From assembly GCF_050571805.1 (NCBI RefSeq), contig NZ_CP192219.1: a stretch of 64,000 bases of DNA; one strand, 5' to 3'. The notes under the pieces are model-generated. The model made no database searches, was not told where the DNA came from, and saw only the letters and a list, made by a program, of their open reading frames with translations. Positions 1 through 8,825 of this stretch are shown here, one piece after another (position 1 is the first letter of the stretch; the number at the start of each line of letters is the position of its first letter). The position numbers and the translations under genes were made by a program. This DNA comes from Halodesulfovibrio aestuarii. GTDB taxonomy: Bacteria; Desulfobacterota; Desulfovibrionia; Desulfovibrionales; Desulfovibrionaceae.

Positions 1-948
1 ATCGTTCCTGAAATTGAAGCGATTGCAACTGATACCCTTCTTGATCTTGAAAAAGAAGGTGTAACAATAGTTCCAACTGCTAAGGCGACTTGGCTCACCA
101 TGAACCGGGAAGGTATTCGTCGTTTAGCCGCAGAAGATCTTGGTGTGCCGACGTCCCCTTACCGTTTTGCAGATACCGAAGAAGAGTACCGCACTGCTGT
201 TGCAGAAGTAGGTATGCCTTGCGTTGTTAAGCCCGTTATGAGTTCTTCCGGCAAAGGGCAGAGCACCGTCAAAACTGAAGCAGATATTACTTCCGCGTGG
301 AAATACTCGCAGGAAGGTGGGCGTACCGGTGGCGGGCGAATTATTATAGAAGGCTTTGTAACGTTTGACTACGAAATTACGCTGCTGACTGTGCGTCATG
401 CTGGAGGCACCAGTTTCTGCAACCCGATAGGCCACTATCAGGAAGATGGAGACTACCGGATGTCATGGCAGCCACAACCTATGTCCGCCATTGCGTTAGA
501 TCGTGCACGGGAAATCGCTCGCACAGTGACAGATGCATTGGGCGGGTTTGGTATTTTCGGGGTGGAACTTTTTGTGAAGGGCGATGAGGTTATTTTTAGT
601 GAGGTTTCACCGCGTCCTCACGATACAGGTCTTGTGACTGTGATCTCGCAGAATCTCAGTGAATTTGCTCTGCATGCTCGTGCAATTCTCGGGCTTCCGA
701 TTCCGGAAATCGTTCAACGTGGTGCTGCGGCGTCCAGTGTTGTTCTGGTAGAAGGAAATGGCACAGGCGCAACTTTCTCAGGATTGGATAAAGCGTTGAG
801 TGAGCCGGAAACGCAGCTTCTTCTTTTTGGTAAAGCTGAAGTGCACGGACGTCGTCGTCTCGGTGTGGCTCTTGCCCTTGATGAGGATATTGAAAAGGCA
901 AAAGTAAAAGCAAAACGCGCTTCTTCAGCCGTTACTGTGACTTTTTAA
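1..948 (+). CDS. purT: Formate-dependent GAR transformylase PurT, 3' part
   Basis: ATP-grasp enzyme that uses formate and ATP to formylate glycinamide ribonucleotide in purine synthesis, in the cytoplasm. The frame is open from base 1, so the start and roughly 75 N-terminal codons lie outside the window; 315 codons remain against about 392 in E. coli PurT. Visible family blocks are IVPEIEAIATD, MNREGIRRLAAEDLGVPTS, the glycine-rich nucleotide loop VKPVMSSSGKGQS, EDGDYRMSWQPQ, and VELFVKGDEVIFSEVSPRPHDTG, which carries the acidic metal ligands. The C-terminal LFGKAEVHGRRRLGVALA block is intact, so the gene looks functional. It converges on the stress-protein gene, with a long inverted repeat between them. 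The start ATG at base 100 is internal and not the true start. Confidence 0.96.
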   Translation: MVPEIEAIATDTLLDLEKEGVTIVPTAKATWLTMNREGIRRLAAEDLGVPTSPYRFADTEEEYRTAVAEVGMPCVVKPVMSSSGKGQSTVKTEADITSAWKYSQEGGRTGGGRIIIEGFVTFDYEITLLTVRHAGGTSFCNPIGHYQEDGDYRMSWQPQPMSAIALDRAREIARTVTDALGGFGIFGVELFVKGDEVIFSEVSPRPHDTGLVTVISQNLSEFALHARAILGLPIPEIVQRGAAASSVVLVEGNGTGATFSGLDKALSEPETQLLLFGKAEVHGRRRLGVALALDEDIEKAKVKAKRASSAVTVTF

Positions 949-958
949 GTGAATATGC

Positions 959-1009
959 CTAGGGTGTGTTTCTACGTTCTCAACGCGGGAACCGAGGAAC
1001 ACACCCTAG
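959..1009. terminator. Long inverted repeat between convergent genes
   Basis: A perfect 12-bp inverted repeat, ctagggtgtgtt and aacacaccctag, encloses a 27-base loop. It lies between the purT stop and the end of the stress-protein gene. There is no T tract on either side, so it may work as a weak bidirectional terminator or an mRNA-end stabiliser rather than as a classic intrinsic terminator. Confidence 0.55.
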
Positions 1010-1057
1010 TATGTCTGCATACTGTAACGGTGTCAGGCGCAGGTGGCATGAGTTTTA

Positions 1058-1558
1058 TTAGTCACAGTTAGAGCTGACCACCCATAGAGCGCATTTTGTG
1101 AACTTGCGGAGGAGTTCTGCTGAAACACTTCCAAAGAGAAATTCTTCTTCTTTGCTGATTCCGCGACGGCCAATAACTACGGTTCCATGGTTTCCTTCTT
1201 CCTGGATAGCAAGAATATCCTGAGCTATCGATTCTCCGGTTGTACATACTTTTGCGTCTTCAAAAGGTGAACTGCAACTGATGATATATTCTTCATTAAT
1301 TGCTTTTTTATGAATGTTATTGCTGAGAAGCAATCCGCGAGCTTTGGCAAGTTTCCTTTTATACTCGACGACCAGTTCAGCGCATTCTGCACGCCAGAGA
1401 GCTTCAGATTCAAATAGATCCTTGTCCGGTAGCCGTTCGATAAAGAGCAGCGTTACAAGAACGTCCGGAATTGATCGAATCATTCTGGCGGTGTATTCCA
1501 CAGCTTCAAAAGAAGGTTTGGAAGAATCAAATGCCACAAGAATATTGTAGATGTTCAT
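1058..1558 (-). CDS. Universal stress protein (UspA family)
   Basis: Single-domain UspA protein of 166 residues, close to the usual family length. The N-terminal NILVAFDSSKPSFEAVEYTARM is the typical first strand and helix with the nucleotide-contacting Asp. The C-terminal VVIGRRGISKEEEFLFGSVSAELL matches the G-x2-G-x9-G-[S/T] ATP-binding signature, so an ATP-binding type is inferred. The ATG overlaps the TGA of the upstream kinase-like gene in an ATGA arrangement, which means translational coupling and one operon with the kinase-like and DUF1499 genes. The substrate or partner is unknown; Usp proteins are generally associated with stress survival. Confidence 0.9.
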   Translation of the reverse strand: MNIYNILVAFDSSKPSFEAVEYTARMIRSIPDVLVTLLFIERLPDKDLFESEALWRAECAELVVEYKRKLAKARGLLLSNNIHKKAINEEYIISCSSPFEDAKVCTTGESIAQDILAIQEEGNHGTVVIGRRGISKEEEFLFGSVSAELLRKFTKCALWVVSSNCD

Positions 1559-2544
1559 ACTTCAGGATACCTCCTACGGGCTGACTTAAATACGGGGAGT
1601 TCGTGAAAACATGTAAGTAACGCGCTTACAAACTCGGTAACTGATGAATAAAAAACACTATTTTTTGCTGAAAAATGCATGCAAATGTTGTTCAGTGTGT
1701 CGGGAATGTATGGGTATCGTTTTTGAATGTTTGCAAGACGATACGGCATTGCGAGTGCCATATCCTCAGCTGTTACGGCTTCTGTCTGTGATTGTTCCAA
1801 TGTTCCAATCTGTTGGGCTGTTATTTCCCGTTGCCCCACTAGGAGTAATAGAATGCTCCCCAGCCCGAATAAATCCAGAGCGAAAGGGTTTTCGCGCAGT
1901 CCGAATGCGTAGTCAAAGTCAATCCACCGCCAGTTTTTTGTGTCGGACTCTATGAGTAGGTGATCACGCCGGATATCACCATGTTGTTCATGATTTAGAT
2001 GCAGGTGCGCAATCGCTTTTACGGCACCAATAAATTTTGCGAAGTAGTCAGGAAAGATGGTGTTGAAGTATTCTTCATGTGATACCGGAAGATGATCAAG
2101 AGCCACATCCAGTTCTGATCCGTAAATGATGTCTAATATTCTGACACAATTTCCTTTTTCATCCAGAACGGTTTTGCCTTGCATAAACCGCATATCTCCA
2201 TCAACTAACTTGAGAATTCGTGATTCCTTGCGCGGACTTCGGTAGCAGCTGGACCGGATGGTTCCTATTGAAATGTCAAACTTCTCATAAAATTCCAATT
2301 TGATTATCTGGTGTTTTCCTGTTTCAAGCTCTTTACATCGTTTTACCCAATACTTTGGATCCTCTAATCCGAAACGACGTTCTGACAGGTTTTTGTTCAC
2401 AAGATAATGCTTACCATCAAGATACATTACATCACCATAATCAATGGACATGAATTCTGTAGTATTGGTAATAATCTTACCTGCATGCTTGCGTGGAAAT
2501 GTAGGCATGTAGTGCTTGAGAATGTCGTAGGCACTTTTTTCCAT
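1555..2544 (-). CDS. Protein-kinase-like fold protein
   Basis: A 329-residue cytoplasmic protein with a eukaryotic-type or RIO/Kdo-kinase-like C-terminal lobe. Around residues 187-215 it has HGDIRRDHLLIESD, equivalent to the HxD catalytic loop, followed by WRWIDFDYAFGL, equivalent to the DFG metal-binding loop. An ALDLFGLGSILLLL helix follows, like the APE-to-helix-F region. The N-terminal half should hold the ATP-binding sheet, but I see no clear glycine-rich loop. Whether it phosphorylates protein, sugar or a small molecule cannot be told from sequence. It sits 36 nt after the DUF1499 gene and overlaps the stress-protein start by 4 nt, so the three are probably co-expressed. The ribosome site is weak. 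Confidence 0.62.
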   Translation of the reverse strand: MEKSAYDILKHYMPTFPRKHAGKIITNTTEFMSIDYGDVMYLDGKHYLVNKNLSERRFGLEDPKYWVKRCKELETGKHQIIKLEFYEKFDISIGTIRSSCYRSPRKESRILKLVDGDMRFMQGKTVLDEKGNCVRILDIIYGSELDVALDHLPVSHEEYFNTIFPDYFAKFIGAVKAIAHLHLNHEQHGDIRRDHLLIESDTKNWRWIDFDYAFGLRENPFALDLFGLGSILLLLVGQREITAQQIGTLEQSQTEAVTAEDMALAMPYRLANIQKRYPYIPDTLNNICMHFSAKNSVFYSSVTEFVSALLTCFHELPVFKSARRRYPEV

Positions 2545-2580
2545 ACAGTTGTCCAGTGTAAATAGAGTGATAAAACGAAT

Positions 2581-3030
2581 TTAACCTTCAAGTTTATTTT
2601 CCATGTAACGCCGGATAGCCTCGACCCGCCTGCGGTTTACTCCGAAATCATACCAACCGCTTCGAGACGCAGATCGAACATGGATTTTGTCTCCAGCAAA
2701 AAATAGCTCCAGATCATCTGTAAATCCAAAAAACATGGAACGGATGCTAACGTGGACATAGTGGCTTGCTTTTTCTTCCAACTCAGCTTTGGGGAGTTGT
2801 TGAACATAGTCTACAAGCATTGGAAATATTGAAAGAGTACTTGCCGTGGGAACAAGTGGTTCTATGTAGTGACTGTCGCTTTGTGGCAGTTTACTGCAAA
2901 CGCAATTGGGAGAAATCGGACAAGGGGAAAGAACTTCATCGGACGTGTCCATTGCTACAGTCTTGTCTAGAGTGGTGGCGGTGTAGTTACTGTCTTTGGT
3001 TGAACTGCTGAAAATAGAACGAAATCGCAT
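2581..3030 (-). CDS. DUF1499 family protein
   Basis: A 149-residue protein from the ATG that follows caggagagcc, a clear Shine-Dalgarno; the longer frame to 3123 lacks one. Residues around 35-60 read CPISPNCVCS followed by HYIEPL, the DUF1499 signature. The C-terminal part has the family SMFFGFTDDLELFF and HVRSASRSGWYDFGVNRRRVEAIR blocks. The biochemical role of DUF1499 is not established; members are often periplasmic or membrane-associated, but no convincing signal peptide is seen here (MRFRSIF only). It is the first gene of the DUF1499, kinase-like, stress-protein run. Confidence 0.78.
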   Translation of the reverse strand: MRFRSIFSSSTKDSNYTATTLDKTVAMDTSDEVLSPCPISPNCVCSKLPQSDSHYIEPLVPTASTLSIFPMLVDYVQQLPKAELEEKASHYVHVSIRSMFFGFTDDLELFFAGDKIHVRSASRSGWYDFGVNRRRVEAIRRYMENKLEG

Positions 3031-3194
3031 GGCTCTCCTGCCTGTAAAAACTATCAGTTGTCTGAGTGCGTATTGTGCCATGTCCGTGGAGCAGGGCAAA
3101 TGAAAGAAGGCAAAAAGGTGCATAATTCATAAAGTAATCAACAGAAGAACGCGACTAACGTTAGTTAAGACTTTTTCTCTCTCTTTTCATTTGA

Positions 3195-3233
3195 AAATAA
3201 AAAAGCGCCTCACAACGACTATTGTGAGGCGCT
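3195..3233 (-). terminator. Rho-independent terminator of the amino acid ABC operon
   Basis: Perfect 12-bp stem agcgcctcacaa/ttgtgaggcgct with a 6-base loop. On the minus strand it is followed by a run of T just past the permease stop. Confidence 0.93.
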
Positions 3234-3256
3234 CAGCGTACTACAGCAAATGAAGA

Positions 3257-5041
3257 TTACATTTTCAAATTGACCTGCTCTGGAGAGAGCTTCAGTTCAA
3301 GATGCTTTGCGTACTTGGACATGAGCAAACATGGTACAAAGTACAGAACCGCTGCTGTTGTCCATAGTTCCATCGATGCGATCATCAGACGGTTGTCGAG
3401 TGCCTTGGTTACCGAGGTCAGTTCCATTACCCCTAGAACAGTAACAAGCGAGGTATCTTTAAATATAGCAATGAACAGTCCGACAATTGGCGGAATCATT
3501 TGTTTCAGAGCTTGTGGAAGAATAATTTTCCGCATTGTCTGCCAGTAGGAAAGACCGGATGAGAATGCCGCTTCAACTTGTCCCGGAGGAATGTTTTGGA
3601 TGCCGCCTCGTACAATTTCTGCGAGGTATGCTGCTGTAAAGAGTGTAAGCGCAATGGATGCAGACCAAACTGTGTTGATGAAGCTGTCAAAAAGAACTGG
3701 AATGAGGAAGTATACCCAATAAATTACGATAATCAGCGGGTTGCCTCGGATAAGCTCAATATAGAGCAGACTTGGAATTCGGAAGATACGGTTTGTAGAG
3801 CTTCTGCCAAGTCCAACAACAAGCCCGATAAAAAAGCTTGCGAAGATGGCAACAATGGCAATGATGAAGGACAGAGAGAAGCCGCCCAGCCCCATAAAGA
3901 GGTCATCACCTGTTGCGTTCGGGAACTGCCATACCAGCATTGTTGGAAGTTCTTTGAAGATTACTGACCAGTCAAAACTGTAGAAACCTTTTGCAAGAGA
4001 GAATAGCAGACCGGCGAGTATGGCGAGAAATGCTCCCTTACTGATAAGTACAAGCATCACATATAGTTTTTTGAGAATTAACTGGCTTGTATTGACCGTA
4101 ACTCCCGCGTGCATTTTTTGTCTGCGTCGTTGCCGCAGGAACCGTCCGGCGGGATGAAATAAAATTTTGTTCAGGCAGGAAACAGGAATGAGAAGCATGT
4201 TGATAAACATTACAGGAAGACTGTTCTTGCCTTTACTGGAAGCGCGAATACGTCCGTCCACTCCATTGATCACAAAAGCGATAATGAGTGAGAAGGAAAG
4301 ATACAATACTGATGCAGCTGTAGTTGCTTCAAAGCCTTTAAAGGTTAGAGCCTCTACCTGCTGGGCCTGCCATGTAAGGTCAGCAACCCCAACCACCATA
4401 GCAAGGGAGGTGTTCTTCATGTTGTTAAGAAATTCGCTGCCAAGTGGTGGAATGATTTCACGGAATGCAAGAGGAAGGATGACTTTGCGCAGCACTTGTA
4501 CGTAGGTGAGGCCGGAGGAATAGGCAGCTTCCAGCAATCCTTTGGGGATGGACTGGAGACCTGCGCGGATGACTTCCGCCATGAACGCACTGGTGTATAA
4601 GCCGACAGCAAAAGTGGCAGTCCAGAATTCAAATTGTGTTTCAAAAAGAAGTTCCCTTCCTGCTTCAGGAAGCGCCTGTGGAAACGCAAAGTAGAAAAAG
4701 AACAGAATTACAAGCAGCGGTGTGTTGCGGAAAAATTCCACAATACATGTGGCTGTCCAGTTCAGAGGCTTAAAGTCCGAGAGGCGTGCAAGGCCGAGGG
4801 CTGTACCAAGCGAAATACCGATGAGAGAACTGATAAGGGTAATTTTAGCGGTAAGCCAAAGACCTTTTAAAATCTCAACACCAAAATTTATTTGATAGGT
4901 CTTGTTGACGGTGAAGAGAATCGGCCACTGAAAATCGTACCCGAAATCGAAGACCCAGCCCCAGTAATAGAGGCTGATAATGCCGACCACAGCAAGAACT
5001 GTGTTTTGAACCCAAACTTTTTCCAACCAATAGCGTAGCAT
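3257..5041 (-). CDS. Polar amino acid ABC permease, two HisM-type domains fused
   Basis: Inner-membrane permease of a polar amino acid (PAAT) uptake system, 594 residues, about twice the length of a single HisM/GlnP permease. Two homologous permease domains are visible. The first runs from about residue 20 to 270 and the second from about 330 to 585. Each has its own ATPase-contact (EAA) loop, EAAYSSGLTYVQVLRKVILP near residue 170 and EAAFSSGLSYWQTMRKIILP near residue 490. The two halves that usually come from two genes are therefore one polypeptide. A basic linker (RFLRQRRRQKMHAG) joins them. It is last in the operon, after the binding-protein gene and upstream of a strong terminator. The substrate is probably glutamate, glutamine or aspartate by family; the exact one is unknown. 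Confidence 0.92.
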   Translation of the reverse strand: MLRYWLEKVWVQNTVLAVVGIISLYYWGWVFDFGYDFQWPILFTVNKTYQINFGVEILKGLWLTAKITLISSLIGISLGTALGLARLSDFKPLNWTATCIVEFFRNTPLLVILFFFYFAFPQALPEAGRELLFETQFEFWTATFAVGLYTSAFMAEVIRAGLQSIPKGLLEAAYSSGLTYVQVLRKVILPLAFREIIPPLGSEFLNNMKNTSLAMVVGVADLTWQAQQVEALTFKGFEATTAASVLYLSFSLIIAFVINGVDGRIRASSKGKNSLPVMFINMLLIPVSCLNKILFHPAGRFLRQRRRQKMHAGVTVNTSQLILKKLYVMLVLISKGAFLAILAGLLFSLAKGFYSFDWSVIFKELPTMLVWQFPNATGDDLFMGLGGFSLSFIIAIVAIFASFFIGLVVGLGRSSTNRIFRIPSLLYIELIRGNPLIIVIYWVYFLIPVLFDSFINTVWSASIALTLFTAAYLAEIVRGGIQNIPPGQVEAAFSSGLSYWQTMRKIILPQALKQMIPPIVGLFIAIFKDTSLVTVLGVMELTSVTKALDNRLMIASMELWTTAAVLYFVPCLLMSKYAKHLELKLSPEQVNLKM

Positions 5042-5162
5042 GAAATAACAAACCTTTTATCAAGTAAATACAGCGTCTAAGTATTTTACTGCTGTAGGAC
5101 AGCGATAAAACGTACGTCCGGCGTAAACCGGACGTACGAATAATGATCAATAGATCAGACGG

Positions 5163-5987
5163 CTATGGCCAGAGCTCGATGGAACCTGACATTGGCATAG
5201 CAAAAGGAGTGTCTGCACCGTACCATTTATTGTAAATGGTCATGTAGGTGCCGTCACGCCACATATCCTGAAGCGCAGCGTTTACAGAGTTACGCAACTG
5301 GGAATCGTTTTGTGGAAGACCGATGCCGTATGGCTCGTCGGAAAGGAAATCACCAACGAGTTCAAATTGGCCAGGAGTCTTGGATGCGTAACCAAGAAGA
5401 ATGGTTGCGTCAGTGGACCAGCCTGCTACGCGACCCATCTGGAGGGCCTGGAAGCACTCAGATTCTTTCTGGAAAGAAATAACGTGTGCAGCAGGGTCGG
5501 CAACGCCCAGAGCCTTAAGAGCACGTTTTACGTTGATTTCAGAAGTAGTGCCCTGCATGGTGGCAATTTTTTTGTCTTTCATGTCAGCAAGAGTTTTATA
5601 TTTGCCTGACTTAGCAAGAACTTTCTGACCATCAAAGAAGTAAGTAATGGAAAAATCAATAGATTTTTCACGTTCGCGGGTGTGAGTCATGTTTGCTACA
5701 GATGCATCTATGCGACCCTGCTGAATAAAAGCGATACGAGTTTTGTTATTCACTTTTACGCGTTCGATCTCAACGCCAAGGCGTTTTGCAAGCTCGGTAG
5801 CCACATCGTAGTCAAATCCTCCCCATTCACCTTTGTCATTAAAGAATGCGCCAGGGATGGAGTCGGTCATGACTCCGATACGGATTTTCTTATCTTTCAT
5901 GATACGATCATACGAAGGGCCGGCAAATGCAATGGATGCAATCATTACAAGAGCTAAAGTTAAAGCAAGAACTCTACTAATACGCAT
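5163..5987 (-). CDS. Amino acid ABC transporter substrate-binding protein
   Basis: Periplasmic binding protein of 274 residues. The ATG is chosen because gggag lies 6-7 nt upstream; a TTG two codons earlier is less likely. The signal peptide is MRISRVLALTLALVMIASIAFA with cleavage before GPSYD. The mature protein starts with KIRIGVMTDSIPGAFF and contains GGFDYDVATELAKRLG and the ligand-binding RIAFIQQGRIDASVANMT block, typical of the SBP_bac_3 family for glutamate, glutamine, aspartate or histidine. It lies between the ATPase gene and the fused permease gene, in the order ATPase, binding protein, permease. Confidence 0.93.
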   Translation of the reverse strand: MRISRVLALTLALVMIASIAFAGPSYDRIMKDKKIRIGVMTDSIPGAFFNDKGEWGGFDYDVATELAKRLGVEIERVKVNNKTRIAFIQQGRIDASVANMTHTREREKSIDFSITYFFDGQKVLAKSGKYKTLADMKDKKIATMQGTTSEINVKRALKALGVADPAAHVISFQKESECFQALQMGRVAGWSTDATILLGYASKTPGQFELVGDFLSDEPYGIGLPQNDSQLRNSVNAALQDMWRDGTYMTIYNKWYGADTPFAMPMSGSIELWP

Positions 5988-6080
5988 GTACAACTCCCAG
6001 TTTCGGTGTACTAATTTTTACCGCGAAAAGCGGTAGGCCTCCAGAATGACAAAAAAGCAAAATTGCAAGCAGGGTTTCTG

Positions 6081-6812
6081 CTAGTGAGATAGAATTTTGC
6101 TTAAAAACTCTTTACTACGGTCGTTTTGTGGATTGTTGAAGAACTCATGTGGCGTGTTCTCTTCAACTAACAACCCATCATCCATGAAGATAACGCGATC
6201 GGCAACTTCACGGGCAAATCCCATTTCGTGCGTCACGCACGCCATGGTCATCCCTTCGCGGGCAAGTGCTTTCATTACGTCAAGAACCTCATTGATCATT
6301 TCAGGATCAAGGGCGGACGTAGGTTCATCAAAAAGCATGATTTTCGGTTTCATAGCAAGCCCGCGGGCAATTGCAACACGCTGTTGCTGTCCACCGGAAA
6401 GCTGACTAGGAAATGCTCCGGCTTTGTCTGGAATATTAACTTTTTCGAGTAGTTCCATGCCAAGTCGGTCTGCCTCAGCGCGAGGCATGTTGCGTACCAT
6501 TGTCGGCGCAAGTGTAATGTTTTCCAAAACTGTCATATGAGGGTACAGGTTGAACTGTTGGAATACAAAACCGATTTCAGCGCGCAGCGTTGTCAGGTCA
6601 AGACGTGGGTTGTGCAGATCCATGCCATCGACAATAATTTTACCTTGCTGAATGGGTTCAAGCCTGTTTATGCAGCGAATAAGAGTTGATTTCCCAGACC
6701 CGGAAGGTCCACATATTACAACTACTTCGCCCTGTTTTATTTCAAGGTTAATATCTTTAAGCACATGGTGGTCACTACCGTACCACTTATTCACTTGTTC
6801 GAAACGAATCAC
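6081..6812 (-). CDS. Polar amino acid ABC transporter ATPase (GlnQ-type)
   Basis: Cytoplasmic ATP-binding subunit of 243 residues. A GTG start is chosen because ttggag sits 8 nt upstream and IRFEQVNKWYGSDHHVLKDI begins the family fold; the longer frame adds an unlikely tail. Visible motifs are Walker A GPSGSGKST, Q-loop FVFQQFNLYPHMTVLEN, signature LSGGQQQRVAIARGLAMKP, Walker B IMLFDEPTSALDPE and H-loop CVTHEMGFA. Length and order match GlnQ/HisP. It is the first gene of the operon and drives the fused permease. A 16-bp palindrome lies about 90 bp upstream of the start. Confidence 0.95.
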   Translation of the reverse strand: MIRFEQVNKWYGSDHHVLKDINLEIKQGEVVVICGPSGSGKSTLIRCINRLEPIQQGKIIVDGMDLHNPRLDLTTLRAEIGFVFQQFNLYPHMTVLENITLAPTMVRNMPRAEADRLGMELLEKVNIPDKAGAFPSQLSGGQQQRVAIARGLAMKPKIMLFDEPTSALDPEMINEVLDVMKALAREGMTMACVTHEMGFAREVADRVIFMDDGLLVEENTPHEFFNNPQNDRSKEFLSKILSH

Positions 6813-7213
6813 AGAGTACTCCAAAGTAATAGCACAAAAAATATTCAAGTCTGTCTTCGCTGCTATCAGAAAAAGCTGACCAAATGCAAACAAAAAGTAT
6901 CGTTTAACAAATTTGTTAATCTGTTTCGATTATCTGGTCAATCACTCAAAGTCTTATAAAACAGTGTATTATGTTATTTGACTTGATGTGATGAGTTGAA
7001 AGTAAGTTTTTTTTTGAAAGAATACTCAATATATGTTGATTATTTTTATGAGATATTAGTTTTTTAACACTCTTGTAAAACATGTGTATGTCATAAGGTG
7101 CTGCGGTTATTTCTGATGAGGAATACAGGGATCAAAAAAAAGAGGTGGTAGCAGGTAGGTAGGATATATGGTAGTCCCGAATTCAATATGGGAAAGGAAA
7201 GAGGTGGTAACGA
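6813..7213. other. AT-rich divergent promoter region
   Basis: About 400 bases between the leftward ABC operon and the rightward membrane-protein gene. It is strongly AT-rich and has no credible coding frame. It holds the palindrome at 6904-6919. It also has two copies of agaggtggta, at 7141-7150 and 7200-7209; the second is the ribosome site of the rightward gene. Promoters for both directions are expected here, but I cannot place them with confidence. Confidence 0.6.
6904..6919. promoter_or_regulatory. Perfect 16-bp palindrome, possible operator
   Basis: ttaacaaatttgttaa is a perfect palindrome about 92 bp upstream of the GTG of the ABC ATPase gene. The position suits a dimeric repressor or activator site for the amino acid uptake operon. 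No regulator is identified, and the surrounding DNA is AT-rich, so a chance palindrome is possible. Confidence 0.4.
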
Positions 7214-7966
7214 ATGAAGCAGTCAATGCGAACAAAGTGGAACGAACTGCGTGGTGTTCTTGCCGTACAGTGTCGGTCATTCTGGATGATGTGGGGTGTA
7301 TGTCTATTGCTGCTCGCGAGTGCATTCTATGCTGCCGGTAGTGTGTTTGCGGCTATTGCGTTTGGAGGCATCCTGGGATGTGTTGGAGCCATGTTGCTAG
7401 GTGAACTGGGTGCATTTGTCCAAGATGGTGAGTTTGATACTGTAAGTGCAGGGATCGCTATTCTGGCAGCAGTAATGGCTAGTGCCGGTTTTTTTGTGCC
7501 TGTTAAATGGACAGTCGTGGCAGGGTGTCTGCTCAGTTCCGGATTACTGTTGTGCTTTCTGCTCAAGCGCCTTGATCACGAGACTGGTATGAATATTCAG
7601 TCTGGAATGTGGCTTGGGTCTGTATTGACGGCGATGCTTTGTGTGTTTTTGTATGCGGGGCCATATTCACAGTTTGTTCATCTGTCCGCATATTTGCTTT
7701 CTGTAGGGCTTTATGGCCTGTTTTTGCTTAATCTGGCAAATGGGGCAGAACAGGGCTTACAAGCTGCATGGTACGTTGCTTTGATTATCGGCATTGCATG
7801 CCTTGGTGGAACAGCATTTAACCTGCTTAAGATTGATCCTGATCCAGAAATTATCTTCAGTGGTCTTGCAACAGGGCTTGGGTGTACAATGCTTTATTCC
7901 CCGATTAAGCAGCTGCTGGCAACCATGGCGAAAAGACACGAGGAAGATTGGAAAGATTTTTTATGA
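7214..7966 (+). CDS. Multi-pass membrane protein of unknown function
   Basis: A 250-residue protein with about seven or eight hydrophobic segments, for example SFWMMWGVCLLLLASAFYAA and AIAILAAVMASAGFF-like stretches, and a short charged C-terminus KRHEEDWKDFL. The start is supported by gaggtgg 6 nt upstream. I do not recognise a family. There are no obvious catalytic or transport motifs, and the predicted orientation of the termini is uncertain. It is a single-gene unit ending in a strong terminator and lies tail to tail with the TetR gene. Confidence 0.75.
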   Translation: MKQSMRTKWNELRGVLAVQCRSFWMMWGVCLLLLASAFYAAGSVFAAIAFGGILGCVGAMLLGELGAFVQDGEFDTVSAGIAILAAVMASAGFFVPVKWTVVAGCLLSSGLLLCFLLKRLDHETGMNIQSGMWLGSVLTAMLCVFLYAGPYSQFVHLSAYLLSVGLYGLFLLNLANGAEQGLQAAWYVALIIGIACLGGTAFNLLKIDPDPEIIFSGLATGLGCTMLYSPIKQLLATMAKRHEEDWKDFL

Positions 7967-7990
7967 CCAAATGTTATTTGCCAAAAAGGA

Positions 7991-8018
7991 AACCCGCTAG
8001 AGCTAGCGGGTTTTTTTT
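7991..8018 (+). terminator. Rho-independent terminator
   Basis: Perfect 9-bp stem aacccgcta/tagcgggtt with loop gagc, followed by T8. It serves the membrane-protein gene. It lies just past the stop of the leftward TetR gene, so it could act in both directions. Confidence 0.92.
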
Positions 8019-8022
8019 ATTG

Positions 8023-8643
8023 CTAACAGACTGGTGTTGTTGTGAGCATGTGGACTGCTGCGATGATAGTAGCTACTGCTCGCTCTGACGTGGTTGCGCG
8101 ATTTCCTTTAGGTTGCATGCTGACCATTAATGCGAGATGGAGTCCCAGTTCTATAATAAACTGTATCAGACTGCGTTCAATGTGCAGGGCAAAACGCTCT
8201 TCTAAAGCGTCACAAAGGAGAGAAAAAGTCTGTTCATCATGTGTCTTGTCCAGTTCGTGAATATGCTGGTTCATGACGGCTGCTTTGGTTAGTTCCACTG
8301 CGATTGTATGATCTTCGTCAGAGTGACTTTCGATATATTCTTTAAGTAGTTGACCTAAAAATTCATCAGCGCTGTTCCATGTGGTGGTATTAGCAAGGTA
8401 TGTGGTGAGAAAACTGATAGATTCTTCTAAGCGCTTTTTGTAGAGCTGAATAATGATTTTCTCTTTATCCGGAAAATAGCGATATATCGTCCCGATATTA
8501 AGGCTTGAAGCAGTTGCAACGCGATTGGTGGTGAATTTTTCGTACCCTTCGGAAATTAAAACGCGTTTAGAAGCTTCAAGAATTTTGTCGATAGTCGTTA
8601 TCGCACGCTCTTGTTGCGGATTGGTGCGTAGCGTGTTGTTCAT
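8023..8643 (-). CDS. TetR family transcriptional regulator
   Basis: A 206-residue DNA-binding repressor-type protein. The ATG after aaggagcaagac is chosen; the longer frame to 8715 lacks a ribosome site. Residues about 15-62 form the TetR helix-turn-helix: ILEASKRVLISEGYEKFTTNRVATASSLNIGTIYRYFPDKEKII, with the usual TIYRYF recognition helix end. The C-terminal ligand domain is too divergent to name an inducer. No adjacent transporter or enzyme shares its promoter, so the target is unknown. The nearest upstream genes are tRNA-Ser genes. Confidence 0.9.
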   Translation of the reverse strand: MNNTLRTNPQQERAITTIDKILEASKRVLISEGYEKFTTNRVATASSLNIGTIYRYFPDKEKIIIQLYKKRLEESISFLTTYLANTTTWNSADEFLGQLLKEYIESHSDEDHTIAVELTKAAVMNQHIHELDKTHDEQTFSLLCDALEERFALHIERSLIQFIIELGLHLALMVSMQPKGNRATTSERAVATIIAAVHMLTTTPVC

Positions 8644-8825
8644 GTCTTGCTCCTTAGTGCCAGACTCATAGCCTGACAATTGCGTTGATTCAAGGGGCAT
8701 AAGGAAAACAAGCAAAAGGTTAATTCTTCAGTTATGAGAATGAGATGAAGGCAATGGGAGCGGGGGGTGCGGGTAGAAAGGAAAACTGGTTGGACATGTC
8801 CTTTTTACTGGCAAATATAGGATAC

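Noticed and set aside
2581..3123. Longer DUF1499 start
   Set aside because: No ribosome site; the ATG at 3030 has a strong one and gives the family start.
7168..7330. Alternative small frame overlapping the membrane-protein start
   Set aside because: It has a decent upstream gaggtgg copy but overlaps the membrane-protein gene in another frame and encodes a low-quality peptide.
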